A stretch of 64,000 nt of DNA, taken from Flaccisagitta enflata. Its lineage: Eukaryota > Chaetognatha > Sagittoidea > Aphragmophora. The position numbers and the translations under genes are program-made. Within the stretch, counting starts at the first letter, position 1. Each line of letters starts with the position of its first letter. Shown in pieces: positions 11,101 through 21,500 of this stretch. Location: assembly GCA_965153355.1 (NCBI GenBank), contig OZ231127.1, forward strand, positions 44,330,001 through 44,394,000, read 5' to 3'. The notes below the pieces were generated by a model that was not told the origin of the DNA, made no database searches, and worked only from the letters and a program-made list of their open reading frames with translations.

Positions 11101-14100
11101 AAATTAAAATATCAATTTTGGCTATTTTAGGCCATTTTTAGCCTGTTGTGGCCCAAGTATCAAATTCCAAAGCTCTCAATGAGTATATTTGATCTAGTTC
11201 TGACTGGAGTGAGTGAGATTAGAGAAAAAATTCTGAATAACAATGATCAGATTAAAGAAAATGCCAATTTTGGCTATTTTAGGTTATTTTTGGCCTGTTT
11301 TTGGCCTGTTATGACCCCCGTATCAGTGCCCAAAGCTCTCAATGAGTGTATTTAACCTAGTTCTGAATGGATTAAGTGAGATGAGCAAAAAGAAATGTGA
11401 ATAACAACGATCTGTTTTAAGAAAATGCCAATTTTGGTCATTTTAGGCTATTTTTGGCCTGTTTTTTGCCTGTTATGACCCCCATATCAGTGGCTAGAGC
11501 TCTCAATTAGTATATTTGACCTAGTCCTGGCTGGATTGAGTGAGATTAGCGAAAAAATTCTATGTAGCAATGATCTATGTGATGAAAGTGCCAACTTTAG
11601 CCATTTTAGACTATTTTTGACCTGTTTTTGGCCTGGTATGACCCCCGCATCAGTATCCAATGCTCACATTGAGTATATTTAACCCAGTTCTGACTGAATT
11701 GAGAAAGATTAGCGGAAAATTTTTGAATATCAATGATATATTTGATGAAAACGCCAATTTTGGCTATTTTAGGCTTTTTTTGGCCTGTTTTTTGCCTGTT
11801 CATAGCAATTTACAGTTCCTGTAAGGCCGCCACATGCCCGTAAACTGTGTATTCACTTCAGTTCTTGTTAGGTTTGCCTAAAAAACACAACCAAGTGACA
11901 ACAGTGTACTCCAAATAGCCAAAAAGTGCATTTTTACCTCAAAAATTGCAAAAAAATAGATTTTTGAAAGGGTAGCCCAAAAAATATTTCAAAATAGAAG
12001 TCAGATTTGTATTCAGCACGAAAAAATATGTCAGAATAGTGAAGTTCCAGAGCTTTTTGGCAATTTTTACCCTACACTTTAATTTCTGCTGTTAAGCTCC
12101 CTGACTAAGCCATTAAAAGTGCCAACTGAGGTTCAATTGCAAGGGGATGGACGGGAAAATTCGTGCTAGATTTTTTTTTCGACGGTTTTCCCACATGCAG
12201 GGGACAATTTGGGAGTGAAATGTGAAAAAATTGGAGGGTGGCAGCTCTTAAATACCTGAAACAGGTCTCTTCCGTGGGGTGTTCCCGCTGCGTCGCCGCT
12301 GCGTAAACGCTTCATTGACAACTGTTTGTAAATGTGTGTGTGTGGTGCGCGTTTTAACTAGTCAGTGAGGGTTCACAAGGCCCTCTTCCATTTACAGAAG
12401 GGACCCTAATAAGAGCGGAGGAGGGACCCAATTGTTACATGCCCCCCCTACAGCTCACATGGTTCAATCAATTTTCTCATTTGCAGTGGCAGTTGACACC
12501 TTAGGTGGATACAATTGGCGCCACCGTGGCGATTTTTCAATTTCCACCTTTAACCCCCTCAAAAGGCCAAATTTGGATCAAAATTTGAGAAAAAAAATTA
12601 TTCAATTTTCCGAGCTTTTGGAGTGGTTTGGGGGGGTTCAAGGTGGAAATGGAAAAATCGCCACGGTGGCGCCATTTGTATTCACCTAAAGTGTCAACCG
12701 CCACTGCAAGTGTGGGAATTGATTGAACCATGTGAGCTGTAGGGGGGGCATGTAACACTTTAGGTCCCTCCTCCGCTCTTATTAGGGTCCCGTCTGTACT
12801 TCAGTTACGGTATAGTGAGGGATATTGTTCCACCTATCATATAGGAGTGATGCGCGTAGTAACTAGTCAGTGAGGGCTCACATGGCCCTCTTCCATATCT
12901 TTGTTTGGGTATAGTGAGGGATATTATTCCACCTATCATAGAGAACAAGAACATTCTTCACATTCGGCTTACATTCGTACAAGGGTAAATAAACCTCGGC
13001 TTACATTCGTACAAGGGTAAAAATCACCCTTGGAACACCCCTAATACAGGCCTGCTTGCTTCTGAACGTAAAACAAGGCCATGTGGCCCATCGATGCGTC
13101 CTAGCTTTGCTTCATGGGATGTCCCTTTAAAAAAAGTTTAATAGGCATATGATCTAGTTTCGCGTTTCCTCCAGATAACAGATTCGAACTGTTAACGGTT
13201 TGTCAAAATTTTATGTATTGAGGATTTTGAAGAAGATGATTAAGTTTGCGTTCTTTTTAATCAAACACTTGTACCGATTTTACAAGACTTAGCCTCATAT
13301 ATAGTTGTCTACACCCGTTCTCGTGAGCAATACACTTAAACCCACAACAGGTGACGAAACGCGTCGACCAGAAGCGCGGAGAATGAAGAAGTTCATCGAA
13401 GAAAGTCAGCTAAAATTACAAGTAAAATCTAAATGTAATGTGTTCTTAGCAGTAACAGCTGTATTGAAGGGTCCATTAACAGTACCGGTATAAGAAAATA
13501 CACAAATTTTTCGCTTCTGAACAAGCCGTGGAAGGCGTCCCCGCTCCATCACACCCGCACGCGACTACGGTTAAATAATACTCGTTGCCAGGTGATCGAC
13601 AACTGCGCCCCACCGGCGCGGATCGACGGGGGCGATGTCCTTTTCACCGGAAAAGAGTTCTTCGTCGGCATTTCATCCCGTACAAACGCCGAGGGCATCC
13701 AGGCATTGAGGGAAGCATTCCCCGAATGCCCCGTCCACGGCATCACGGTGGATGCCGGACTGCATCTAAAGACTTTATCGTCGGTGGCGGCCGGAGAACT
13801 CATCGTCATAGGATCTTCGGCAGCCGCGGCCTCGGCTAAAAGGCAAATATTGGTAAAACGAAGCATTTTGCATACAGACGTCCTATAGACTGATAGACAG
13901 ATCGTTTTTGAGCAGCGCGGCGGTCCCAAAGCCAAAGGGCCGATTTCCTCAAAAACTAATTTCCAGACGTCTACATAACTCTCTAGGTTCCAGAGGCGTA
14001 GGAGATTAGATTTTTTGGGCATGCTACCCTAATTTGGTGTCCCGACAAATTATATGCGTCCCAACAGATACTTATTTGTGATTTTTACTTGTAAGCTATA

Positions 14101-16263
14101 AAAACTGCAATTACTGCCATAATTTTACAATAAAGTGCAACCAATCAAACGAGGCCAAATTATAACCAATAAGTGCGCCTCGCTTGATTGGAAATTTGAG
14201 AATCAACGTTTTGAATAAATAAATGAATAAATGAAAATGAATGTGATAAGGCGTGAGAGGTAATAAAAATGAAGAAATACATCAGAATCAACCATTTTGC
14301 ACCTTTCTAACGTTAACGTTACCAAGCGACCAACCAACGGACATGACCTCTTATAGAAGTGCAAGGACGCACTTAGAAAGGGTAAATATATCATGCCATA
14401 TTAACATTAATCTTATTTAGTCTTTTTGTGTGCTAGTTTACTTCTATGAAAATGCATGTATTTCTCAGTACATCTCTTAAGCTGTAACTGAGTTAGTTTG
14501 CCTTTTGCCTTTCTTTTTTTTTTCTTTTTTTTCCACTTTATCTAAATAAGTTGATGTCTCTATCTGCCTGTCTGTCTGTCTGTCTGTCTGCCTGCCTGTA
14601 TCTTTCTGATTCCACTTCCTTTTTGGGCAGCAGCCCCAAAGGAGTGGATGACCTATGCTTTCACACATACAGGGAATTTCTTCTTCGTACCCCCCTCCCC
14701 CCAGGCCCATTTCTCAGCATAGAGGCCCATATCCCAGCCTCGAGGCCCTAATCTCAGTCTTGAGGCCCCAATCCCACCCTTAAGGCCCAAATCCCAACCC
14801 CAAGGCCCAAATTCCAGTCTCTAGGGATTTGGGCCTCAAGACTGGGATTTGGGCCTCGAGGCTGGGATATGGGTCTCCTGGCTGAGATATGGGCCTGGGG
14901 GCGGGGGAGGAGAAGGAAATTCATATGTGTGAAAGCACTGCTCCCTCCTCAACACCACACCCTAAAGCAGGCATTACCGCTGACCATCTAACGTTTTTTA
15001 TCTTCTTCTTCTTCTTCTTCTTCTTCTTCTTCTTCTTCTTCTTCTTCTTCTTCTTCTTCTTCTTCTTCTTCTCCTCTCTATCATCCTTCCTTCTTTGGGC
15101 AGCGGCCCCAAAGGGGCCAATGACCTATGCTTTCAATTGCTTTCACACATATGGGAAACTTTCTCCTTCTACTCCTCCTCCCACTCAAATCTCAGCCTTA
15201 GGCCTCAAATCCAAGCCTCAAGGCTCCAATGCCAGTGTCATGGCTCAAATCCCAGCATCAAGATTCCAATCCCAGCCTCCAAGCTCCAATCTCAGCCTCC
15301 AGGCTCCAATCTCAGCCTCATAGCTCCAATCCCAGACTGGAGGCTCCAGTCCTAAACTTGAAGCTTCAATCCCAGACTAGAGGCTCCGATCCCAGCCCTG
15401 AGACTCCAATACCAGCCTTTAGGGTCCAATCCCAGCCTCAAGGGTCCTATCCCAGCCTTGAGGCTCCGATATCAGCTTTGGGGCTCCAAACCCAGCCTCA
15501 AGGCTCCAATCATTATTGCTCAAGGCCATCATCATTACTCCAATTCTAACCCCATGGCTCCAATCTTTTCCTTGGGGCTAAAATCCTGCCTCAATACTCC
15601 AATTCTAGCCAAGCATAGGTCATTGGCTCCTTTAGGGCCCCTGCCCTTCTCACCTTCACATCTAACATGCACTAAGGGGCAACGGGTACCGCTGACCATC
15701 TAACGCTTTTGCGACTATTTCTTAATTGATATCCTATCAACTTTGGTATCCAAATTACAGGGCATACAATGGCATGGCTGGCATGCCCTTCTCTTACGCC
15801 GCTGTTAAGTCCTAAACCTGCCCTTTTCAGTCCCGGATAAAGCCCTCTCAAGCCCAAGCTCAGCCTTCTTTGGCCCTAAACAGATCTAAAAACATGTTCC
15901 GTGAGAGCTCAAACTTGCCCACTCAAACCTCTCAGCTCTCAAATTCCCGACAGAGCTTAAATCTGCCCTCATTTGGAGGCCTTGCCCATAGCCCAAAACA
16001 CCATCTTGATGTCTCATCTCAAATGGCAGGCCTCGACGCAATATACGATGGGATTCTTGGAATTACCACACGATGCCCCGGCCAACGTGGTGGTGGCTAA
16101 CGGCTGCATGATCCACGTGGACAAATACGAACATCCGGAATCAGCCGCTGTACTCGAAGATCACTTCCGGTCCATGAGGAGAATCGCCGTTCATAACAAA
16201 GAGCTGGCAAAAGTAGATGGATCACTCACATGCTGCAGCATTTTAATCAAGGCAAACCGATGA
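6538..16263 (+). CDS. DDAH: Dimethylarginine dimethylaminohydrolase, four-exon gene
   Basis: The joined exons (6538-6793, 13351-13421, 13592-13852, 16030-16263) give 822 nt and a 273-residue protein; human DDAH1 has 285. DDAH is a cytosolic enzyme that hydrolyses asymmetric dimethylarginine and monomethylarginine to citrulline and methylamines, relieving nitric oxide synthase inhibition. Seen in the sequence: the substrate-binding segment PDCVFVED (Asp65, Glu70, Asp71), DGGDVLFTG at about 121-129, catalytic His167 in GLHLK, and the C-terminal KVDGSLTCCSILI with the expected nucleophile Cys264. All three introns are GT/AG and phases match (1, 0, 0). The start ATG has a favourable context (A at -3, G at +4) after an A-rich leader. 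Intron 1 (6.6 kb) is inflated by a foldback transposon. All key residues are present, so it is probably functional. I cannot say whether it is DDAH1- or DDAH2-type by descent, but the catalytic set is DDAH1-like. Confidence 0.95.
6794..7858. other. DDAH intron 1, left part
   Basis: AT-rich intron sequence with no repeat structure I recognise, up to the hAT-like element. Confidence 0.6.
7859..7866. repeat. Target-site duplication, left (ATACAGGC)
   Basis: Identical to 13044-13051 at the other end of the element. Confidence 0.85.
8060..8272. repeat. (GA)n, (CT)n and (CA/CAAACA)n microsatellites
   Basis: Adjacent GA, CT and CACACAAA tracts inside the hAT-like element. The inverted copy at 60484-60732 has the same order but different tract lengths. 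Confidence 0.95.
8290..8520 (-). repeat. Dispersed short element, head-plus-tail form
   Basis: Reading the minus strand it starts ACAAGGCCAAATACACCG and includes AGTCATCCAAGGATGGCAC, GGTCAGCGGTACCCGATGCC and GGGCCGATGTCCTGTAGAAC. The same blocks recur at 235-300, 330-480, 35964-36140 and 60254-60450. It is a SINE-sized, non-coding family. Confidence 0.75.
8820..8972. repeat. 25-bp tandem repeat, six copies
   Basis: Units contain GATTAAATCAAAAGTGTGAC and are almost identical. The inverted copy at 59792-59942 also has about six, and two more lie at 56348-56398. Confidence 0.92.
8972..12290. repeat. Giant palindrome of about 150-bp tandem units
   Basis: The left arm (to about 10820) and right arm (from about 10830) read as inverted copies of each other. 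For example, the outer block near 9060-9250 is mirrored near 12110-12280. Each arm contains several units with TCTCACTCAATCCAGTCAGA, AACTAGGTCAAATATACTCA and ACAGGCCAAAAATAGCC. Units differ by scattered substitutions. It is transcribed as part of DDAH intron 1. Confidence 0.85.
12400..12791. repeat. Nested palindrome with CGCCACCGTGGCG core
   Basis: The outer arms carry GGGACCCTAATAAGAGCGGA and its complement. Inner arms carry CCCCCCCTACAGCTCACATG and mirrored sequence. GCCACGGTGGCG-type motifs recur in 55953-56346 and in a related palindrome at 25851-26239. Confidence 0.8.
13044..13051. repeat. Target-site duplication, right (ATACAGGC)
   Basis: Identical to 7859-7866. Confidence 0.85.
13351..13421 (+). 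CDS. DDAH: DDAH exon 2 (71 nt)
   Basis: Short exon bounded by acceptor CCCACAACAG and donor CAA|GTAAAA. It codes GDETRRPEARRMKKF and on to Gln109, equivalent to the helix after the ITRPG loop in DDAH1 (GAPSRRKEVDMMKEAL). It joins exon 1 in phase 1 and exon 3 in phase 0. Confidence 0.88.
13592..13852 (+). CDS. DDAH: DDAH exon 3
   Basis: Codes residues 110-196, VIDNCAPPARIDGGDVLFTG through AKRQIL. It carries the DGGDVLFTG motif and catalytic His167. Acceptor TTGCCAG and donor TTG|GTAAAA are both good; the exon is phase 0 at both ends. Confidence 0.94.
13853..16029. other. DDAH intron 3 content
   Basis: Contains a short remnant of the GGGCCGATTTCCT-type dispersed family (about 13900-13950), AT-rich sequence, a (CTGT)n tract (14565-14600), 22-bp-type arrays (14700-14900 and 15180-15510) and a (CTT)n tract. 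No other gene is seen. Confidence 0.6.
14620..15705. repeat. 22-bp minisatellite elements with (CTT)n
   Basis: Units such as GGCCCAAATCCCAGCCTCAAG, the hinge GGGCAGCGGCCCCAAAGGGG with CCAATGACCTATGCTTTCA, and the tail GGGTACCGCTGACCATCTAA. (CTT)n occupies 15001-15073. Confidence 0.85.
16030..16263 (+). CDS. DDAH: DDAH exon 4 with stop
   Basis: Codes residues 197-273 after acceptor ATGGCAG, beginning ASTQYTMGFLELPHDAPAN and ending LTCCSILIKANR and TGA. It includes the nucleophilic Cys264. The start is set by continuity with exon 3 (phase 0) and by similarity to the DDAH1 segment ending PDDIAAN. Confidence 0.93.
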   Translation, partial: ASTQYTMGFLELPHDAPANVVVANGCMIHVDKYEHPESAAVLEDHFRSMRRIAVHNKELAKVDGSLTCCSILIKANR

Positions 16264-16314
16264 CGAACTAACGATTTCTTTCTTGCTTGCCCAAAAATAA
16301 CATCCCGTTTGAGT

Positions 16315-17397
16315 TTTTAGTCGCGTGTGACGCGCCTCTATTAGCCACTTTTCGGTCGGTCCGTCCATTGGTCCGTCATAAAACTGTTTAAAAGGCGTTT
16401 TAACTTTTACACAAAATAAAGACATTTTGAATGTTTTTAAGGCATTTATAAACCTCTTTAAACCACTTTTAGGTTAGTCAGTTGATCTGTTAGTCCGTCC
16501 GTCTGTCCGTTTGTCACAAAGTTGTTTTAAGGGTATTTTATCCAATTCAAAGACATTTTAAATGTTTTTGAATGTTTCTATGAAAGTTGGACAACATTAC
16601 TACTCAACCCTACTTTACTTACTACTTTACTTAAATTACTACTTTACTTACTACTTTACTTACTACTACTTTACTTACTTACTACACTTTTTTTTTTATA
16701 AGAGACAAGATTTTTAAACTCAGCCTGGATGTTCTTAAATTTTTTGCTGTTTTGAGGCTCAAATTCTCTTAAATTGTTCTTATTTTTTCAACGCGTGAAA
16801 TATGGAAAATAATGTATAAATACACTATTTATATGGAAAACAATGTATAAATACACTATTTTGTAGTGTTCTATGTATCTTCAATTGAGTGACTATAAAA
16901 CTTGAAATATCTTGTTCAATGTGACAAACAAAACCAAAAAAGAAAGTCTTTTTCTGAAAGATTTACAAATTTTTAAAAAAAGTTTTAGGATTGTCATATG
17001 TTTTATCAAGAGACTCAAAAAACTTTTTTTTTTTTAAATTTCCAAAAGTGAATCTCAGCCTGGGCATTTTCTTATTTTGTTCTTAAAATTTCGGCAAATC
17101 TCAGCCTCATGTCTCTTATAAACTGGTCTCTTATAAAATAAAAAAAGTGTACTTTACTTACTATGTCATTCTTACATCTCTATAAGCCACTTTTTGGTCC
17201 ATCCGTCCATCTGTCCATCCCTCCGTCTGTCCATCTATCCATCCATCCGCCCATTGGTTTGTCACAAAGTTTTAAGGCTTTTTGTTGCTAGTTTAAAGAT
17301 CTTTTTAAAAGTTTTAGTCTGTTCATCTATCTGTCTGTCTGCCTGACTTTTCTGAAAGTGCCGACGCACGCGACTTAGGTCTAAGGACCTTGTTTTT
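16315..17397. repeat. CGCGACT element split by an inverted-repeat insertion
   Basis: TAGTCGCGTG at the left and GACGCACGCGACTTAGG with GGACCTTGTTTTT at the right bracket (YTACTT)n-rich sequence (16600-16690) and an inverted repeat (about 16685-17150) with CTCAGCCTGG and TATAAGAGAC in both arms. Confidence 0.6.
16415..16420 (+). promoter_or_regulatory. Candidate polyadenylation signal AATAAA for DDAH
   Basis: First AATAAA on the + strand after the DDAH stop, about 150 bases downstream. It lies inside a dispersed repeat that starts near 16315, so its use is a guess. Confidence 0.3.
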
Positions 17398-17850
17398 ATC
17401 CTGATTCATTACCCATAGTGAAAATCGAGTAAGAGCGTTTTGTCACCCTCATAGTGCGTGCGTGTTTCCTCACATCAAAGTCACAGTTTTTGTAGAAAGG
17501 TCCACTATTAAAGCTCCAAGTGCTATCAAAATCAAATAACTGAAATGTGCTATCAAAACCAAATAACTGAAATGAGTAATCGGGCGAAAGATATCAAGCG
17601 TCACTGAGTCAAACTGTCGCTGTCGTTGTAAAAGACTGATTATAATACAGGCTAGCTACAAAGTAACACTGTCTCAGCATTCCCAACAACAAAGTGCTTA
17701 TTTAAATAACCAAGGCTACTACTTGTACTACTTGGACTGTAATAAAACTGTCATGAACAAGTATTCAAGGATAGATGAAACAATTACATTTGTCAAGACG
17801 AAATAAAAAGGCTTGTGAATATCTGTAAAATGCGCATTTTTTGAAAGTAG
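17398..17850. other. Convergent DDAH/CARF gap, unannotated part
   Basis: Probably CARF 3' untranslated sequence plus spacer. I see no repeat or gene signal. Confidence 0.4.
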
Positions 17851-18501
17851 TCACGTTATCTCCACTATTCTAAATTTCTTGTTGGAATTTAATATGAAAT
17901 GTCGCGGAGGAATGGTTAAAGAAGATGGGGAGGAGGAAGGAATGGATAAGGAGGAAGGGACTAGCGTGGAGGAACCGTCGAGGGCAACGACGGGAATCAA
18001 GGAGGGTGAATTAGCGAAAGATCCCACGCCTTTGGCAATCCCCGACTGACCCTCGACGATCACTTCGCTGCCCGGAAGCAACGTGACAAAGTTTGTCGTA
18101 TTTCTTTGATGAGGATGCGGAGGAGGAAGAGGATCCAGATTTGGCGTAGATGATGACGCACTCAGCGAATTCGTCGGTGCCACATTGTTTACAATGACTC
18201 CGGTAACACCATCCGTTGTCGCGTCGATAGCTTGGGTAAGAGCTTCATTAACAGCCATACTATCACCACCAACACCATCATCATCACCACCCCTATGATC
18301 ATCATCATCATCCCCATGATCATCATCATCATCCCCAATTTGGTTTCTTTCAGCGGCTAACTCGGCCTTGGCACGACTGATGATAGTCTCAATGCTGGCG
18401 TTCGTCTGTACCGAAGTCTTTCTTTTCTTCCGATTGAGCGTCTTTTTGATTTCATTTTCGATGACTTCTGGATCGCAGGGCAACTTGCCGGCAACGATGT
18501 C
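17851..18501 (-). CDS. CARF: CARF exon 9 with stop
   Basis: Acceptor TTCATTACAG, then [20 protein letters not shown] and a basic stretch ([12 protein letters not shown]), an Asp/His-rich tract, serine/proline-rich sequence and the stop after [10 protein letters not shown]. The tail is not conserved with vertebrate CARF. No AATAAA was seen close downstream. Confidence 0.82.
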   Translation of the reverse strand, partial: DIVAGKLPCDPEVIENEIKKTLNRKKRKTSVQTNASIETIISRAKAELAAERNQIGDDDDDHGDDDDDHRGGDDDGVGGDSMAVNEALTQAIDATTDGVTGVIVNNVAPTNSLSASSSTPNLDPLPPPHPHQRNTTNFVTLLPGSEVIVEGQSGIAKGVGSFANSPSLIPVVALDGSSTLVPSSLSIPSSSPSSLTIPPRHFILNSNKKFRIVEIT

Positions 18502-21500
18502 CTGTAATGAATGTTTCGGTAGTTGTTAAAGATTCAAAGGTGCAAACGATTAACGAGATGATGATATCTTTTGCAATTACAGTCAGTCAATCAGTCGAGT
18601 CAATCAAACGAGTCGGTAATTCCCATTCTATTAGTCGAGCCGACTATTTCAGTCTGTAGATTGTAGAACCCGCCGATTATCAGTCGCGTGCGCGCAACTC
18701 TATAATTCGCTATGTCGGTCGGTCAGTCCGTTGCAGTTTGCTTTTTCGGCGTTTACAAGCGGTTTTTAATTTACTGCTCCTGCCCAAATGCTTGAAAAAA
18801 CTTATTCATTACTGCCCCTGCCCATCCACACGCGACTTCGATAGCCTCGTCTCCGGTCAGTAGAATCCGTAAAAATTCCTGATAGTCATTCACTCGAGCT
18901 ACAGTGCGATACATAAAAAAAGATACAAACAAGTTCATGTTTAAGGGACTTAAAATCAACTTTTTAAATTCTTTTTGGGAGCATTTGAAAGAGCTTCAAA
19001 AAACGAAGACATTGCCACCAAGCCCAAAGAGTTTGATCAATTTGTTTAGATTCTATGATAAAACACAGACAAGGTAACAAAAACAATAATAAAAATTTTA
19101 ACCTTTTTTTGCTGCTATCAAAAAGGAATGTTTTTACTTAAATCAACATAACTCTTAAACGAATTGAGCTACAGATGCCAGATATGACTCGTATGAAAGC
19201 TAATTTGAAGGGCTTTCCAAATGTCACGGATTTACTTTAGTTTAAAGTCAATTCAAAGAGTCAAAGTATGATCAAAGTCAATTTTAAGAGTCATTAGAAG
19301 ATCTTGCATCAATTGACAACTACTATCTAGAGCAAAAGTACGGCAACACCATAAGACTTTATTTACCTATTCAATAAATGATACATAATTTGATTAAAAA
19401 AAACACTCAATATTTGGTGTACTCTCCTTGGGCATCAATAACTGCCTTCATGGGCCTCAGCATGCGTTTGTAAAGAGATTTCAGATAGGTTGGCAAGATC
19501 TTCCCCTAGACTTTGAGAGCGACTCTTTTTAGCCTTGCTATATAACCAAAGTCTCAAGTCTTTTGCTTTAGAGCTGCTTTGTTTGAGAACAAAGCGGGGT
19601 TGAGATCAGACTGTCCCCCGGCCAACCACCTTAAAGCTTGACGCCATGTTTTGTGTGCCATTTCTCCTTTGTAACAGCGCAATATGTCAAAGTGCCATCT
19701 CTGGATAATTGCAATTTTTTTTGCTTTTTTTGATTAAGAGTTGCAATCTTGTTTTGTCTGTCATTTCCAAACGCTGACTTAGATAAATGTGGTTTGCTTC
19801 ATTGGATCAGAAATTTGATCTAGTTTCAGAATCTCACTGATTTTTATATGGATTTTTCATTTTAAGCGAAGATACTGCTCAAAACATCTGTTGCCATACT
19901 TTTGCTCTAGATAGTAGTTTTCAATTTATGATAAAATCTAGCCAAAATAACCAACATGTCTGCGATTGGTGCTAATTACTTCATTACTTCCAACTCTTTG
20001 GATTCCTCATGGAAAAAAGTTTTCCAAGGGATTTTGAGCATAAAAATCTTGAATATAAAATTTGTATCTTTTTTTATGCATTGCACTGTAAAGTAAGAAA
20101 ACAATAAAATATTCCAGCGAAAAGTCAGTCAATCCAGTAGACACAGTCGATCCAGTCAAAACAGTCAGTTACTCTTTACGGCCTGATCAATATTTCCATC
20201 CATTCCCACAGGTTTTTCCACCAAGTAGACTCAATCTAATCAGGAATAGATATCAAATCTAGCTTTTAATCACGTATCTGATAACGGAGACAACGGGAAA
20301 TAGAGAGTCTACCTGGCAAGCGTGATACACGTGGTTTCTGATGTCGTGGATCGTGGGATAGAGAGAAAGATTGTGCCGGTCTAAATGCCATTTTGATTCC
20401 TTGGGCGAAGGCAATTCGCGCTCAACGAAGATCCTGTAGTCAACACGTTCAAATGACGTTGCATCAACACGTTCAAATGACGTTACATCAACACGTTCAA
20501 TTGACGTTATATCAAAACGTTCAAATGACACTATACTATGGGATGACTTGATTTTTTTGCATTTTTTCTCATTTAACAAATCTGTGTCATTGATGTTCAG
20601 ATCTGGGTCGAGATACGGGATGTGCAATCATCAGGAAACTTTTTGTCTGTGTCAGCAGACCGACAAGCAAACAATCATTTTTCAAAAAGACATTTGACCC
20701 GGGCAGATATCCAGACTTGAGATTTCTCAATTCTAAGGGTTTAGAAAAAAAAAAAGACACCACCCCCAATTTTTTGCACAGGGTACCTAAAAAGGGTGTA
20801 GAAACAGAATATGATTTCCATTTTGGCCAAATACTGGCCAATAAAATTTGAAACGGTTTTTTGTGCCAAAAAATGCTATTTTTGCTGAAAAAACAGTGTA
20901 TTTTGGTCTATTTCCTTGATTTTTTTTTGGTAGAATTGTGTAGTCCTTGGTAGAGCTGATATTCTAGAGAATTATGGAGTTCTTGTAATATGCCTAACTT
21001 GCCTAAAAGTGGCTTTAAAAAAGCCCAGAAATGAGGAAATGAGCCTAATTTGCAATATTATGAAAGAATTAGCATTGAAAATCAAGTGTAATGGTAAAAT
21101 ATACATCAGGTATCATTTTGCTGGATCTGCTAAAAGATTCATACGCGCTAACAGCAAAAAACACAAAACTGCAATATGCAAATGAGGTTAAAGTTCGATT
21201 TTTAAGGAAATGGCTCAAAAATGGTAAAAAACTACACTGAATGATTAGTGTGAGAAGCTGCAATGATAAATAGTGTTTTTACCCTTCTTAAGCTTTTTTT
21301 TTTTAAATCGAACTTTAATCTCATTTGCATAATGCGGTATCACGTTTTTTGCCTCTAAATCGCGTAAATCCTTTCCCAAATCAATGAAATTCAAATCTGC
21401 TCTATATTTTAACCTCTTACACAATTTCCAAAGCTTAATTCTTAAGAATATTACAAATTTGGCCTAATTCCTCCTTTTTCGGCTTTTTCAAGCCATTTTT

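Larger units (their letters stand above)
7867..13043. mobile_element. hAT-like 5.18-kb foldback element in DDAH intron 1
   Basis: The ends are near-identical inverted repeats: TAGGGTTGTTCCAAGGG on the left, and TAGGGGTGTTCCAAGGG read inward from the right. They are flanked by an exact 8-bp duplication ATACAGGC (7859-7866 and 13044-13051). An 8-bp target duplication with TAGGG-type ends is typical of the hAT superfamily. The interior is non-coding: microsatellites (8060-8270), a 25-bp tandem repeat, a large palindrome built of roughly 150-bp units (about 8970-12290), and a second palindrome at 12400-12791. No transposase-like protein is visible, so the element is non-autonomous. An inverted copy lies at 55708-60925. 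Confidence 0.88.

Noticed and set aside
13549-14022. 157-codon minus-strand open frame
   Set aside because: Antisense shadow of DDAH exon 3, which has clear family similarity on the + strand.
19311-19927. A functional Tc1 transposase gene
   Set aside because: Only about 617 bp remain, with stops in the frame and most of the catalytic domain missing.
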